64,000 bases of DNA from Nomia melanderi (taxonomy: Eukaryota; Arthropoda; Insecta; Hymenoptera; Halictidae). A model generated the notes under the pieces. It had not been told where the DNA came from, did no database searches, and saw only the letters and a program-made list of their open reading frames with translations. Of this stretch, positions 38,245 to 48,570 are shown one piece after another. The stretch spans positions 1,426,001 to 1,490,000 of the forward strand of contig NC_135008.1 of NCBI RefSeq assembly GCF_051020985.1, in the 5' to 3' direction. A program made the position numbers and the translations under genes. The stretch's first letter is position 1. Each line of letters starts with the position of its first letter.

Positions 38245-40608
38245 TTCAAGAGGATCGAATCGCTACACACACGCGAAAGGACTTCGATCGACTGATAATA
38301 TCAATAGAGTGTAGTTTTCAACCAGTGAGAACGTGCCTTAAACTATTAATACTACATCCCTAATTAATTGAAGGAACATCAAGAAATTATTTACGAAGTC
38401 CTATTACTATTACGACGTTAATATATACAGCAGGTTTTGTATAATTAAATATTTCCCGAAATAATAGAAACATTAGAAGTAACCCATAGCGCTATCTACC
38501 ACAAAAAACTGGAAACTATTTGTCAAACAGTTTCAAGCAACTCTTTATAGATGGCGTCATGAAACTATTATATTATGCCGCTATTCCACTTGCGTAAATA
38601 TCTTCATGATAACTTTACAATATTTATATATTATTTTCATGCTAATATATTTAATGAATTATTCAGAACTTCAGATGTACTTAAATTGAAGACCTTAAAC
38701 TAACATGGGTCAAATTTTAGTACCCATAAATATCTCCACGTGTATTCCCATGTCAGAGGTCACTTGGCGCCGGCGCCCTACTTGACCCTTTGACATCTGT
38801 AGGGTAAATTTCCCTCCCAGTTACTGTGAAGTTCAAGTTTATATGGGATTATGGTCAATACTCTGATATCTACGAGTTTCTGCATGTTTTCCCTCACATT
38901 AAAGATCATTCAGCATCAGTATCTCATCTGACCTTTTAGTATCTATAATGAAGACACTTTCTTGAATCTTTCAGGGGTAAAAAAAATGTCCCTTAGCATC
39001 TACAAGGGAGAGTCTTCCCCTCTAAGTTTTTCGATTGAAATCTATCTGGCATCAAAGTGAAAGCTATTGATACTCATTGATATTTCTTGATACCCATAGA
39101 TATCCATTGACCTTCAGTGACCTTGACGTCCAGCGACATATGTACGCTATCATTGACTTTCACTGATATTTATCGACTTCCATCGAGTTCTACTGATGTG
39201 TACTAATATCTATACACATCTTTTTTAAATGAAGTTTTAATTAAAATCTAAATTACCCTGCTCAGTGGATAATTGTATCTCTAGCGTGTTCTTGTATGTT
39301 CACACTGATGGCGCCACCATTCACTTTTGTGTTTATGATTGTTAACATTTTTCGTTAAACTTTATTAGTTAATCTGATATCCATTAGATGCACTTTTAAT
39401 TGCAAATTATTCCGAATCTTTCGTAACTTTTAGATGTCTAGCGTAGGATCGATAAAAACGAATTAAATATAAAGTTATTTTTAAAATTATCCAATCACGC
39501 TGCATGACACTGAACTGAAAGGGAAACAGTCTGAGAAGAATAAAGTAAATTTGACGTAACAGTATAGTGGGCGTACAGGAATAATTGAAAAAATCGTATA
39601 AATACCAGCATCCGTTCGTTTCTCTTTTATTCGTCGAAATATGCAACGAATGCCGAGTATAGTGTATCAGAAATTGTTCCCGTTGCGTGTTATACAATGT
39701 CCTGAAACACGAGTGGGTGGGATTGTATTTTCCCCGGTGTAATGTAACGTTCGCGACGTTCAATGGAACATTTCCAAGGGAACTGCGAGAACACCCGTCA
39801 GCCGAAGGAGTATAAGAAGGCAAGACATGCCGGATGTTGACACAGGGCTTCGGAAATCAATAATAACGGCCTGTTCGCAGAATCACACGTGGCGACGGCA
39901 TAAATTCTATCTCGACATTATTCTCGCTCGCGTATAATTGATAATTCGAACCGATTGCAGCTACAATTTCACATCAAACATACAACTCTCTGAAAATCTT
40001 AAAGCAAGCACTGCTACTGTAGCATCAGCGCCAGCATCCGCAAAGTGACGTTCAGAAATTAAAGTTGATATGTCAATTCATACTTTCGCATTCTTGAGAC
40101 AGATTCCGAAAGCATTTAGAACGGAACGATCCACTCCGGTTTCATTGATCGTGTATATTCTTGAACTAATGACAAATAATTCAGAACAGAGTCTACAGAT
40201 GTTCGAATACATCCTTAGGAACGAACCAGAATAGAACGTACATGTCACTTAGACTTTTCACTCGACTTCGCGTTATACTTTAATTCTCAGAAGACATCTC
40301 ATGCACTGCCAATCCAGCAATTACAATGAAATCTGACAATCACGTCCAAAGGCGTCACATGTGTCCAGTTTCAACGAATCGCGAGAAACACTGAGAAACG
40401 TCGCAAGACAGCTCTCGAAACGTTCACAAAACTTACAATAAGAAACTCGTAAAATCAGCAGCTTCCTCTACCATCGTCACGAATTCCCACTACCCCTAAC
40501 ACGATCGAGCAACAGTGACACCATAGAAAACCCCAGAGAATCGCGCGAGTCGACGTGTCGACGCGAAACCACCCCCGACCGTTCGATTGAACCGCGATTG
40601 GTACTCAC
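38245..40608. other. EFR3 upstream region or first intron
   Basis: AT-rich until about 39600, then increasingly CpG-rich towards 40600. If the exon at 40609-40690 belongs to EFR3 this is its first intron; otherwise it is the EFR3 promoter and intergenic DNA. It contains a degenerate short tandem repeat at 39061-39219 and a GC-rich palindrome (GGCGCCGGCGCC) near 38767. Minus-strand frames, the longest at 39407-39823, show no family resemblance. Confidence 0.45.
39061..39219. repeat. Degenerate ~10-11 bp tandem repeat (CATTGATATT-like)
   Basis: Units such as CATTGATATTT, CTTGATACC, CATAGATATC, CATTGACCTT, CACTGATATT and CATCGAGTTC follow each other at about helical-turn spacing. Related units (CTGATATCTACGAG) also appear near 38870. 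Confidence 0.55.
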
Positions 40609-40690
40609 AGCCAGGGTCAGTGCACTTCAGTATGACGGATTCGAAGACGTCCGGCACCTCCGCTTCGAAGCAGCATCTGATCATAGCCAT
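40609..40690 (-). CDS. EFR3: Probable alternative first coding exon of EFR3
   Basis: Reads ATG in a strong initiation context (GCCATGGC), then 27 codons (MAMIRCCFEAEVPDVFESVI, then LKCTDPG), and stops at a perfect GTGAGT donor after one extra base. The phase (1) is the same as that of the 7-base first exon at 38244-38238, so splicing to the EFR3 second exon at 38091 gives DPG-C-CWCCSALRPRYKRL in frame, keeping the Cys cluster; the isoform would have about 823 residues. It sits at the edge of a CpG-rich stretch that could be a promoter. The alternative is the first exon of another minus-strand gene, but no other acceptor exons were found between here and EFR3. Confidence 0.5.
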
Positions 40691-41439
40691 GGCTCCGACT
40701 CCGCGCGTATCCCATGGGTGGTTTTGTCCGGTGGTAACACTGTCGCGGACGTATCACTGCTTTCCGTATGGAACCGACGAGACTCGTTCGCGCGGGGGCT
40801 TCCGGACGGGGGATGAAGCGTCCGGGAGATCGGTTCCGACAATGGAGGAGCGACGTCGACGCTCGGCGTCGGGACGTCTGTGCCCCACTAACCCGCATTC
40901 GGCGCACGAGGGCACCCTTGACAGTACTTTCCCTGACTACGTCACGGGGCGAGCGCGCGCCTGTGCGAAGGGTCGTCGGAGCGCGAAAAGGGCGAGAGGG
41001 CGAGAGGGTGGCCGAGATCATGGCGCCACTCTGCGAACGAGAACCGTCCCCACGGCCGCGGTCCGTCAGATCAATGCCAAAATGGGGTGGAACGCTCAGC
41101 CCCGCGCTAGATACCGAGCGCTTCATCTGGTTGAAAAGAATCGCAATCTGCGAGATCACGCAGTGGCCGATTCTAGGTCGAAAGATACTAAGATCGATTT
41201 CGAAGATTTGAGAGCTGTGAGATTGTTGATGTTAGAGATGGTTGAATGCGCGAGGAATGTTGAATGAATTCGTAAGCGACTCGTAAATGGAGATATGCGA
41301 TAAAACATTCTAGCGTTTAACGCGTTAACGGTCTTTTTACGGTGTTTTTATGGTTGATAGAGCTTCTACGGTGGCTAGAGCTAATTAGCAACAAGTTGCT
41401 ATTGGAAAGAAGAATGGTGTTATAGAACAATGGTCTATA

Positions 41440-41601
41440 GAAACTCTGAAAGTGTTTCTGTTTGGACTTCAATTGATTTACAATTGAATTTGCGTAGTGC
41501 TAAGTGAATTTAATAATTTCTCAGAGAAACGTTTACTTTTCTAATAATTGCAAGAAGACATCACATGGGTCATTTGACCCCTCTGGTAGTTTTAGTGTTA
41601 A
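41440..41601. mobile_element. TTAA-flanked repeat fragment, inverted partner of 46456-46654
   Basis: Ends in GGTAGTTTTAGTGTTAA and contains the palindrome GGGTCATTTGACCC. About 130 bases match 46456-46600 in inverted orientation, including GCGTAGTGCTAA and TTTCTCAGAGAAAC. No coding capacity; a non-autonomous element remnant. Confidence 0.6.
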
Positions 41602-41848
41602 TAGGATGCTTGTGATAACTGAGATTTCTAGTTAATCAAAGAATCAACTAGTTATCGTTTCAACAACTGGTTTCGATTTGTTCGTTTCGCAGTTACTAAT
41701 ACCTTAAAAGCATCGAATGTTTGAAATGATCTTGGAAATAGTTTCACTCGAGTACTATGAATATCCAAAGAAACTGAAAATAATCTGTTACAATTTTTAT
41801 AGAGATTACATATCAATCGTATTAAATGCTCGGTAGTTCTAGCGTTAA
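41598..41848. mobile_element. TTAA-flanked MITE-like repeat (family 2), copy a
   Basis: Bounded by TTAA at 41598-41601 and 41845-41848. The right end reads GCTCGGTAGTTCTAGCGTTAA. It matches, in inverted orientation, the repeat around 50343-50745 over most of its length and carries the uninterrupted TTAA site (ATTAAATGCTC) that is occupied in that copy. Confidence 0.7.
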
Positions 41849-42652
41849 TCTCAGCTAAAGAATTCGAGCATCGTCGTTTCGATTGGACGTCGGGCTTGAA
41901 ATAATCGACGCTCGATGCAGATAGATTTTTATTCGGTCATTCGTACGTACGATATCGTAAATTCAGATATCGCGTGAGTCAATGAGCACGCGGTAGAGGT
42001 TCCGTAATGGGCACCGCAGACGAGTGGGCCCATCTGGCTGACCCACACGTTCTACCATACCAAAGACGGCGAGGACATTGGAACAGTATCGATTACGTCA
42101 CCGCTCGCCGACGACAGTAATTAATCTGATTATATCGCCGTTGCCTCGGCCAGATCACGCAGTTAATTAAACCAATCCGTTGAAAGCCTTTCAGAATGTA
42201 ATGCTTCGCGACAAATTGAAGTTTTTCTGCGCCATTATCGTTCGAACCGATAGCGAAGCATGTATTTATCATGAGAACGATGTCTATCGTGCATTGTTAT
42301 TGTTTAACTGAAGTGCGTAACGGATCGATCTTTTTGTTTCCATTGTAGACGACCCACTTTCGCGAGCAATTTAACGAGGCGTTTCGTTTGCGTTTGATGC
42401 CCCCGTTATTTAACCAGCTGACTTATCGGTAAAATGTTTAGACGATGCTATCGGTGTTTGAACTGTATAAATTAGAGCTACGATGAGTTCAGCTCGTTAA
42501 CGAGCCAATTTTTATGGAAACACTTGGACGCTCTTGAAATCTTGTAAAACCCCCTACCAATGATTCCCTGATATAAGATCGGAAGATTACAATTAAATTA
42601 TAAGAATTACGAAACTTCCATTATGATTCATCAATTTTAATTTTAGTTTTAA

Positions 42653-44293
42653 TTACAATTCCATCGCTGCGCGAATGAAATCGAGGGTGTCGTACACACT
42701 GGTGGACACGTCGGGCACGCCGCGCGCGCAAGGAATTCCACGGGACACCACGCCGACGATTTGATTGTTGTAAACAACCGGGCTGCCGCTGTCACCCTGT
42801 TAAACAGCAACAAAACGAGAATCATTATTTATTCTTAACGTTCAACCCCTTGTCCTGTGATCTCTTTCTGAACTCTGATCGATCTGACTACTTCGTTATT
42901 AACCCTTTGCACTCGAGAGGTGACTCTCACCACCTAATTTCACATTGCAAAACTATAAAATTTGATATTTAGTATTGTATAACGCATCAATTTGAGAAAT
43001 ATTGAAATAAAATAAATATAAATATAAATATAAATATAAATATAAAATAAAATAGGCTGAAGGACTGATCTCTCCGAAACATTGACTTAGGAACACCATA
43101 AGCTCAACGTTTCAATTGTTCAAAACTGAAATTTCTGCAAAATCGTGTCATTTCCGGTACTTACAGGACACAAGCCGATGCCGACGCCGTCAAACGTGCA
43201 GACCACTTTCCTCGACACATCGAGTTCATGGTAACGAGAACATTCCCCGTAGCTGATGACCATCAGGTACACGTAATGCAGCGTGTTGGGCAGAGGTCCG
43301 TACGGGGGTGGCGATGTCTCACCCCAAGCGGACACGACGACGTAGTTGCCGGCCGGTGGGTCGGCAGTGGGAAGGGGTATGCTTTGCTGCCACTCGTTGT
43401 AACTTATGGGTTCGGCTAGCTGTAAAGGTAAGAGTTTCTCAACACTATGCCAACCGAATGGGGAGATCTCCCACTTTTCACTTAGCAACGTGTTGCCTTT
43501 TATTCTGCTTATTTTTTCTTTTGTCGTTTAGTAAGTCTTGAAGTGGGATTATTTGCAATTCATCAAATACGGTTCTTGTTTTTACAAAATAAAGTTAAAT
43601 AAAGTTAGGAAACTATAGAATTTGACTGTAAAATTATCGAATAATTCGATCGAATTCCATGAACATTAGAGAACAGAAGTGTCCACCTTGATCACACCGA
43701 CGTCATTGTTCGGCTGACTGCCAGGGTTGTAACCTGGATGAGTAAACATGGCGGCCACACCATAGCTCTGGCCACCCTCGTGAAGGTAGATAGTGCCGGT
43801 AACGACAGAGACGTAGTTCGTGTAATCGACGAGGGCTTTCACGCAGTGCGCGGCGGTGAGAACATGGTACTGGCTAATAATTGCACCGCCGCACATGTGG
43901 TTGCCGTTTAAACGAAGCGACACCATGTAAGGAAATTGGCCCGGCTGCGCGTCGCTCGCTCCCAATAACTTTTCGGGGCTCTGCGCGGTCGCTGTGGCAA
44001 CAGAATAATTCGACAGTTATTTATTTCATAACAGCATTCCTTTTTCTTCTATTAATTACGCGAGTGATGCATAATCGAATTTCATCTGCTGAAGGTTTTG
44101 AATACTTCAAAGAATCTTCGTTCATAAAGGGTTAAATCGATCGATGGAAAATGAATATTTAATTTCTCGTTAGTAGCTGTTCGTATAGAGGACTTGAAAT
44201 ATTTATGTAGTAGCTGTCAATAGTGATAGGTATAGTGCACTTACCAACGGCAACGCTGCCGAGTAACAAAAGAGTGAGGAAGTTGCGAGCCAT
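42653..44293 (-). CDS. S1A serine protease A, chymotrypsin/brachyurin-like
   Basis: Four exons, 44293-44245, 43991-43687, 43419-43165 and 42796-42653 (phases 1, 0, 0), encode 250 residues. A signal peptide (MARNFLTLLLLGSVAV) is followed by a short propeptide and the activation site EK|LLGA in place of R|IVGG. The triad is complete: His in LTAAHC, Asp in NNDVGVIK, Ser in GDSGSP. The residue equivalent to 189 is Gly (GLCPGDSG) and the later VPDV places Asp at position 226, a brachyurin-like broad or chymotryptic pocket. Six Cys support three disulfides. It is expected to be a secreted, probably midgut, digestive endopeptidase. It is the first of four related genes in 42.6-53.1 kb. Confidence 0.9.
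42899..42970. mobile_element. Partial piggyBac-like MITE (family 1), left end only
   Basis: Starts TTAACCCTTTGCACTCGAGA, the same terminal sequence as the complete copies in this cluster. The right terminus was not found before the AAATAT microsatellite, so the copy is truncated or eroded. It lies in the last intron of protease A; the right boundary given is approximate. Confidence 0.5.
43008..43055. repeat. (AAATAT)n microsatellite
   Basis: About five AAATAT units flanked by AAAAT units in the last intron of protease A. Confidence 0.8.
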
Positions 44294-44355
44294 GGTTGAG
44301 ACTATCACGGAAAACCTATCACAACTGTGACGATGTGGACGGAAAGATAGGTCAT

Positions 44356-44362
44356 TTATATA
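44356..44362 (-). promoter_or_regulatory. TATA box of protease A
   Basis: TATATAA on the minus strand, about 65 bases before the ATG. The three sister genes have the same arrangement, which supports a real core promoter and a very short 5' UTR. Confidence 0.7.
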
Positions 44363-45498
44363 GTACTAGCATGTTTATTCTGAACCTTGAGTGGCAGATG
44401 GGATTGATAACATTATGCATGAGGCAGATAGCGAGACAAATGTTTTAGGCGAAACGACGAAATCACCAGGTGCGCGAAATCGAGGAAACCATGAGGCGAA
44501 CCAATTAGTACATGCATACTGATTATTTATTTTTCACTACTCATTAATATGCGATAATTTCAAGGTGAGTACATTTGATCCAGATACCTCCTGCGACCTT
44601 GATATCTTTCCTAACTCATTGGGAAGTATATCAGTTTGACTAATTCGTCATTTAAATATGGTTGACACCAGTTTTTAGATAAACTTAAACATTAATTTAT
44701 ACAATCTTTATCAAGAACCTTGACTTCTTCATTTTAAGACAACTGTTCCGAGTGCAGAGAAGTGTTGACGAGTTTGGAATTTGTACCAATTTTTCACATT
44801 CGAAAATAATCAGAAATGATAATGAGGTATTTTGTTTCTGCATCGGAGATTCTTTAAACGATAACGCAACGATTGCTTCGAGAGGTTCCACTCTGGGGAA
44901 TGTTTCAGATTTCAGCAGATATTCGATTTCTATTTATGTTTATTAACTGGAAATAATATCAACATCATTGAATCGTCATAATTTTTATTAAAAATGAAAG
45001 AACCGTCGATTTCTATTTATGTCTATTAACTAGAAATAACGTCGACATCATTGAATCGTCATAATTTCAATTAAAAATGAAAGAACCGTCGATTTCTAAA
45101 GCTCCACAGATTACGCGTTACAAAACTTCGAGCTCTGATTAGCAATATCTAAAATCCTCGATTCGACAAAAGAGATTTCCATCTGACATCTCGATTCGCA
45201 ATTTATTTATAGCCACGAGTGTTTCGGATTTAGCAACGAGCTAACTGCCAACGGCGAAATATTTCCTTTATCTCGACAGTATGCGAAGTTTCCAAAACAA
45301 ACAGCTTAGATACGATCGATCACGTAACTCCCGTTACGTCTTATCCGCCATTAACACGCACAGGGAGCACGATTAAATCGAACAATCGAAGCGGAGGCAA
45401 ACATCTTAAGGTCAACGTTATATTTCACATATTTCCAGTACAATACAAAGGTTCGTCGTGTTCGCAGTGTCGTCGATTTCGTGATTGGTTCGAGGAGA
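44363..45498. other. Intergenic between proteases A and B
   Basis: Apart from the 83-base tandem duplication listed separately, nothing was recognised. It includes the 3' UTR of protease B at its right end. Confidence 0.45.
44924..45089. repeat. Tandem duplication, two 83-bp units
   Basis: Two nearly identical copies start at 44924 and 45007 (CGATTTCTATTTATG); a third begins at 45090 but diverges after about ten bases. Differences are few, so the duplication looks recent. Confidence 0.8.
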
Positions 45499-47492
45499 TC
45501 ATTCGGACATCGCTTTGCGAATGTAGCCCATGCTGTCGGCGGTGCTGCTGAAAAGATCCGGATATCCTTTCGCGCAGGGTACCACGCGAGACGCCACGGC
45601 GACCACCTGATTGTTGTAGACCAATGGACTGCCACTGTCTCCCTGAAGAAAATAAGGTCGGACCGTTGATCGAGAGTGAAAATTGGAGTTATCAACCCTT
45701 TGCACTAGAGAGGTGACTCTCAGTCGCCATTTTGATTTGACGCGGTAAAACTAAACTCGAGTGCAGAAGGTTGAACCTCCATTATGGATTCTTTTGCAGC
45801 CACGTTTACCAAAACTACTTGAAAATTCATTGGAAAGGCAGCTATATTCATAGATCTATGTTTACTTCACCTAGTAGATGCTAGTAAGAAGGCAACGTTT
45901 CATTTCGATTGAAGAAACGTTAATGTTCATGTTCATTAAATTGAAAAGTCAAGAAATTCTTAGTAGTTTGACTCGATGTTACAAAGCTGAGTTCCTTGGG
46001 ATGTGTACATGACGATGAAGCTTAAGTTTTTGATACTTACGAAGCATACGCCAACGTCCACTTTGAGGAACGTGCAGACCGCAGTAGTGATAGTTGGGAA
46101 GTAGAAACGGCATTTGCTGAACTTGATCACCTTAATGAACTGGTACTGCATATTGTCTGGGGGAGCAGGGGAGGGGTACGCCGTAAGGCCCCATCCGCTT
46201 ACAGTGACGTATTTCCCTTCCGGTGGTCTCTCAGTGGCGATATCAATGGGTTTTTGGTTCTCGTTGAACGTGATCGGACGGGCGAGCTGCAACGAACGCG
46301 TTGGTTAGACACTTTGGGTTTGAGTAGCTTCGTAGAATTTTGCAAATGAATTATTGTAGGTTGAATTGTATTAATCGCTAAGCTGAATTCTCTTATAAAT
46401 CATTCCGTTGAATTCTGTTGTGTTATTGACTTAAATTCAAAAGAGAACAATTGAGGAGTCAAATGACCCATGCCTGATGTCTTCTTTTTGCAATTATTAG
46501 AAAGGTAACAGATGTTTCTCTGAGAAATTATTAAATTCATTTAGCACTACGCAAACTGAATTGTGAATCAATTGAAGTCTGAAGAGACGCACTCTCGGAG
46601 TTTCTGTAGCGAAATTTTAAAGTCAATTGCAGTGCTCGGTAGTTTTAGTGTTAATCTTCTGAAATATTCTACAGTATATTCAGACGTTATAAAAGGAGCT
46701 TTCAAGTTTACGAAAATTTACATTGCAATGCATTTTGAAGCTACAACTGTCGCGATCTATAACGTACACGCGAGTAGTTCTCTAGGATCGATAGAATAAT
46801 AAATTGTAGAGTGAACATCCGTAAATCTAGCGTGAAATGTGCGGACGTCTTTACCTTGATTATACCGACATCCTTGTCAAGGTCGTTCTTGTAGCCAGGG
46901 TCATAGGACATAGCCGTGACAGCGTGGACGTCACCGCCGCTGTTGAGATAGATAGTTCCGGTGACGATCGTCACCTCGCTGAGCTTCCCCCTATTGTTGG
47001 CAGCTTCCACGCAGTGCGCTGCAGTGAGGATGTAATTGGGGCTAACAATCGCGCCACCGCAGACATGCTTGTTTTTCACCCTCAGGGACGCCATGTAAGG
47101 GAACTGGCCAACCGAAGCATTCTTTCCGCCTACTATGCGCTGCCGGTCGTTGGCATCGGCTGGAAAAGAAACGAAGACACATCGAAATCCTTCGATATTT
47201 TCTGATTTTCCTATATATATCAAAATCTTTCGATATTTTCTGATTTTCCTATATTTCCATGGAAGAAATGATATTCTATCGTTGCAGAGTCTATTCTTTG
47301 AGAAACAGAGTTCCTTTAATAATATTTTTGCGCGTTTCAAAGTACGATACAATTAGAGCAAACAATTATGACGAGTTCTTGAAGACAAATGGTTTAAATG
47401 ATTGTCTTTAATTTTCAATCTCCAGATGAATAGTGAAACTTACCAAACGCCACGAGCCCGAATAAAAATAGATGCACCCAGTAAGAGAACAT
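45499..47492 (-). CDS. S1A serine protease B, chymotrypsin/brachyurin-like
   Basis: Four exons, 47492-47444, 47159-46855, 46286-46041 and 45642-45499 (phases 1, 0, 0), encode 247 residues. Signal peptide MFSYWVHLFLFGLVAF, propeptide ADANDRQR and a canonical activation site R|IVGG at residue 25, the only standard one in this cluster. Triad: His in LTAAHC, Asp in DKDVGIIK, Ser in GDSGSP. Residue 189 equivalent is Gly (GVCFGDSG) and YPDL gives Asp at 226. Activation by trypsin after Arg24 is expected. Secreted, likely digestive. Introns contain several dispersed repeats, but the coding frame is intact. Confidence 0.92.
45692..45774. mobile_element. piggyBac-like MITE (family 1), 83 bp copy
   Basis: Left end TCAACCCTTTGCACTAGAG and right end CTCGAGTGCAGAAGGTTGA are imperfect inverted repeats, with mutated TTAA targets (TCAA and TTGA). 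It lies in the last intron of protease B. No coding capacity. Confidence 0.65.
46456..46654. mobile_element. TTAA-flanked repeat copy in protease B intron 2
   Basis: Contains the inverted partner of 41440-41601 and ends in CTCGGTAGTTTTAGTGTTAA. It includes GTCAAATGACCC, TTTCTCTGAGAAA and TTAGCACTACGC. No coding capacity. Confidence 0.6.
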
Positions 47493-47538
47493 GGCGGATA
47501 TTGTCAGGCTTCTCGTACCGAACTCGATCGCTGTCAGT

Positions 47539-47545
47539 TTATATA
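47539..47545 (-). promoter_or_regulatory. TATA box of protease B
   Basis: TATATAA on the minus strand, about 47 bases upstream of the ATG. Confidence 0.7.
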
Positions 47546-48499
47546 CTGCATTGGTACAGAAAGCAGAGATTGCGCGGTATCTGAGGATCGATTAACGATT
47601 AGATTGCTTTAGTTGTATCAGGAAAATCATGTTTTGATTACAACACTCAATATTCTGCATTCATATAAATAAACACGTTCGTCAGATTTCTGTCACAATC
47701 GCAATTCAGTTTCTCTTATTCCAATAGTTAATTTTTAGATTAAACTATGCACAAAGATTCATTTATTATGTACAGCATGTTATCTACGCTACTGTAATTA
47801 CAATGTTCCCATGGATTCCGTATTAACGTTAGTTAATAATTAACCCTTCGCACTCCAAGAATTTTCTGCCAAAAATACCCAACACACTTTCTGCTGAGAT
47901 ATATAAAAAGACTGTTTTATCTAAATGTTTCACATATTAATGCATCGCGCAAAATTTAACATTACACATTACACCTCATAATTTTCTGTGCCAAATCGAA
48001 TGGCGACTGAGAGGCGCCTATGGAGTTCAAAGGGTTAAATTGCTGTCGCTACAAAGTTGATTAACAACCACGTATCCCAATATTGGGGAAAATCGTACGA
48101 ATTTTAACTGAGATACGCATGCAATTGAAATCAATCGATACGAAACGGATACAGAGAATTACAGATGCATTATCAGTACTTAGCATTCAAAATTAATTAA
48201 GCAGATTGCTCGTACACGTCCGTAGATGAAATCTTCGACCCTGTATTTCGGACTTATTATACGAACATTGGTAAAAACGTTTATTTCTGTTTTCAATGAA
48301 CAAGCATGAATTTTCCTAGTAACAGCTAACGCAACTGTAGGTAGACACGTCGTTTAATTAGACTCGACGAATACGTTTCGCTTGAAAATCAATAAAATTT
48401 TAAGTTCCATCGAACAATATGCTATTTCAATCGACAATCTAGCACGTCTACCGTTATCAGTAACCATTTGCATCTCAAGGTTCAGCTTCACTATAATAC
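47546..48499. other. Divergent intergenic region between proteases B and C
   Basis: Genes B and C are transcribed away from each other. Apart from the MITE at 47840-48038, no feature was recognised. Confidence 0.45.
47840..48038. mobile_element. piggyBac-like MITE (family 1), 199 bp copy
   Basis: Flanked by TTAA on both sides, with termini CCCTTCGCACTCC and GGAGTTCAAAGGG. It sits in the divergent promoter region of proteases B and C. It has no open frame of note. Confidence 0.75.
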
Positions 48500-48507
48500 T
48501 ATATAAA
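48500..48507 (+). promoter_or_regulatory. TATA box of protease C
   Basis: TATATAAA about 65-70 bases before the ATG at 48571. Confidence 0.7.
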
Positions 48508-48570
48508 GCTCTCACTGGTCATTTTCATTAACTGCGATCGCGCTTCTCGTTGACGCTATAGTCTGGCATT

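Larger units (their letters stand above)
40691..42652. other. CpG-rich probable promoter, then repeat-bearing intergenic DNA
   Basis: From 40691 to about 41130 the sequence is strongly CpG-rich with overlapping open frames on both strands, none with recognisable products; this is best read as promoter and 5' UTR. From 41440 to 41850 there are TTAA-flanked repeat copies (separate entries). From 41850 to 42650 nothing was recognised. Confidence 0.45.

Noticed and set aside
39407..39823. 138-codon minus-strand frame
   Set aside because: No domain, biased composition, and it lies between the two possible EFR3 start exons without fitting splice sites.
40587..41267. 226-codon plus-strand frame opposite the alternative EFR3 exon
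   Set aside because: CpG-rich region with long frames on both strands; the minus-strand exon has a start context, donor and phase match, whereas this frame has no support.
46837..47205. 122-codon plus-strand frame opposite protease B exon 2
   Set aside because: It is the reverse complement of a clear trypsin-fold exon.
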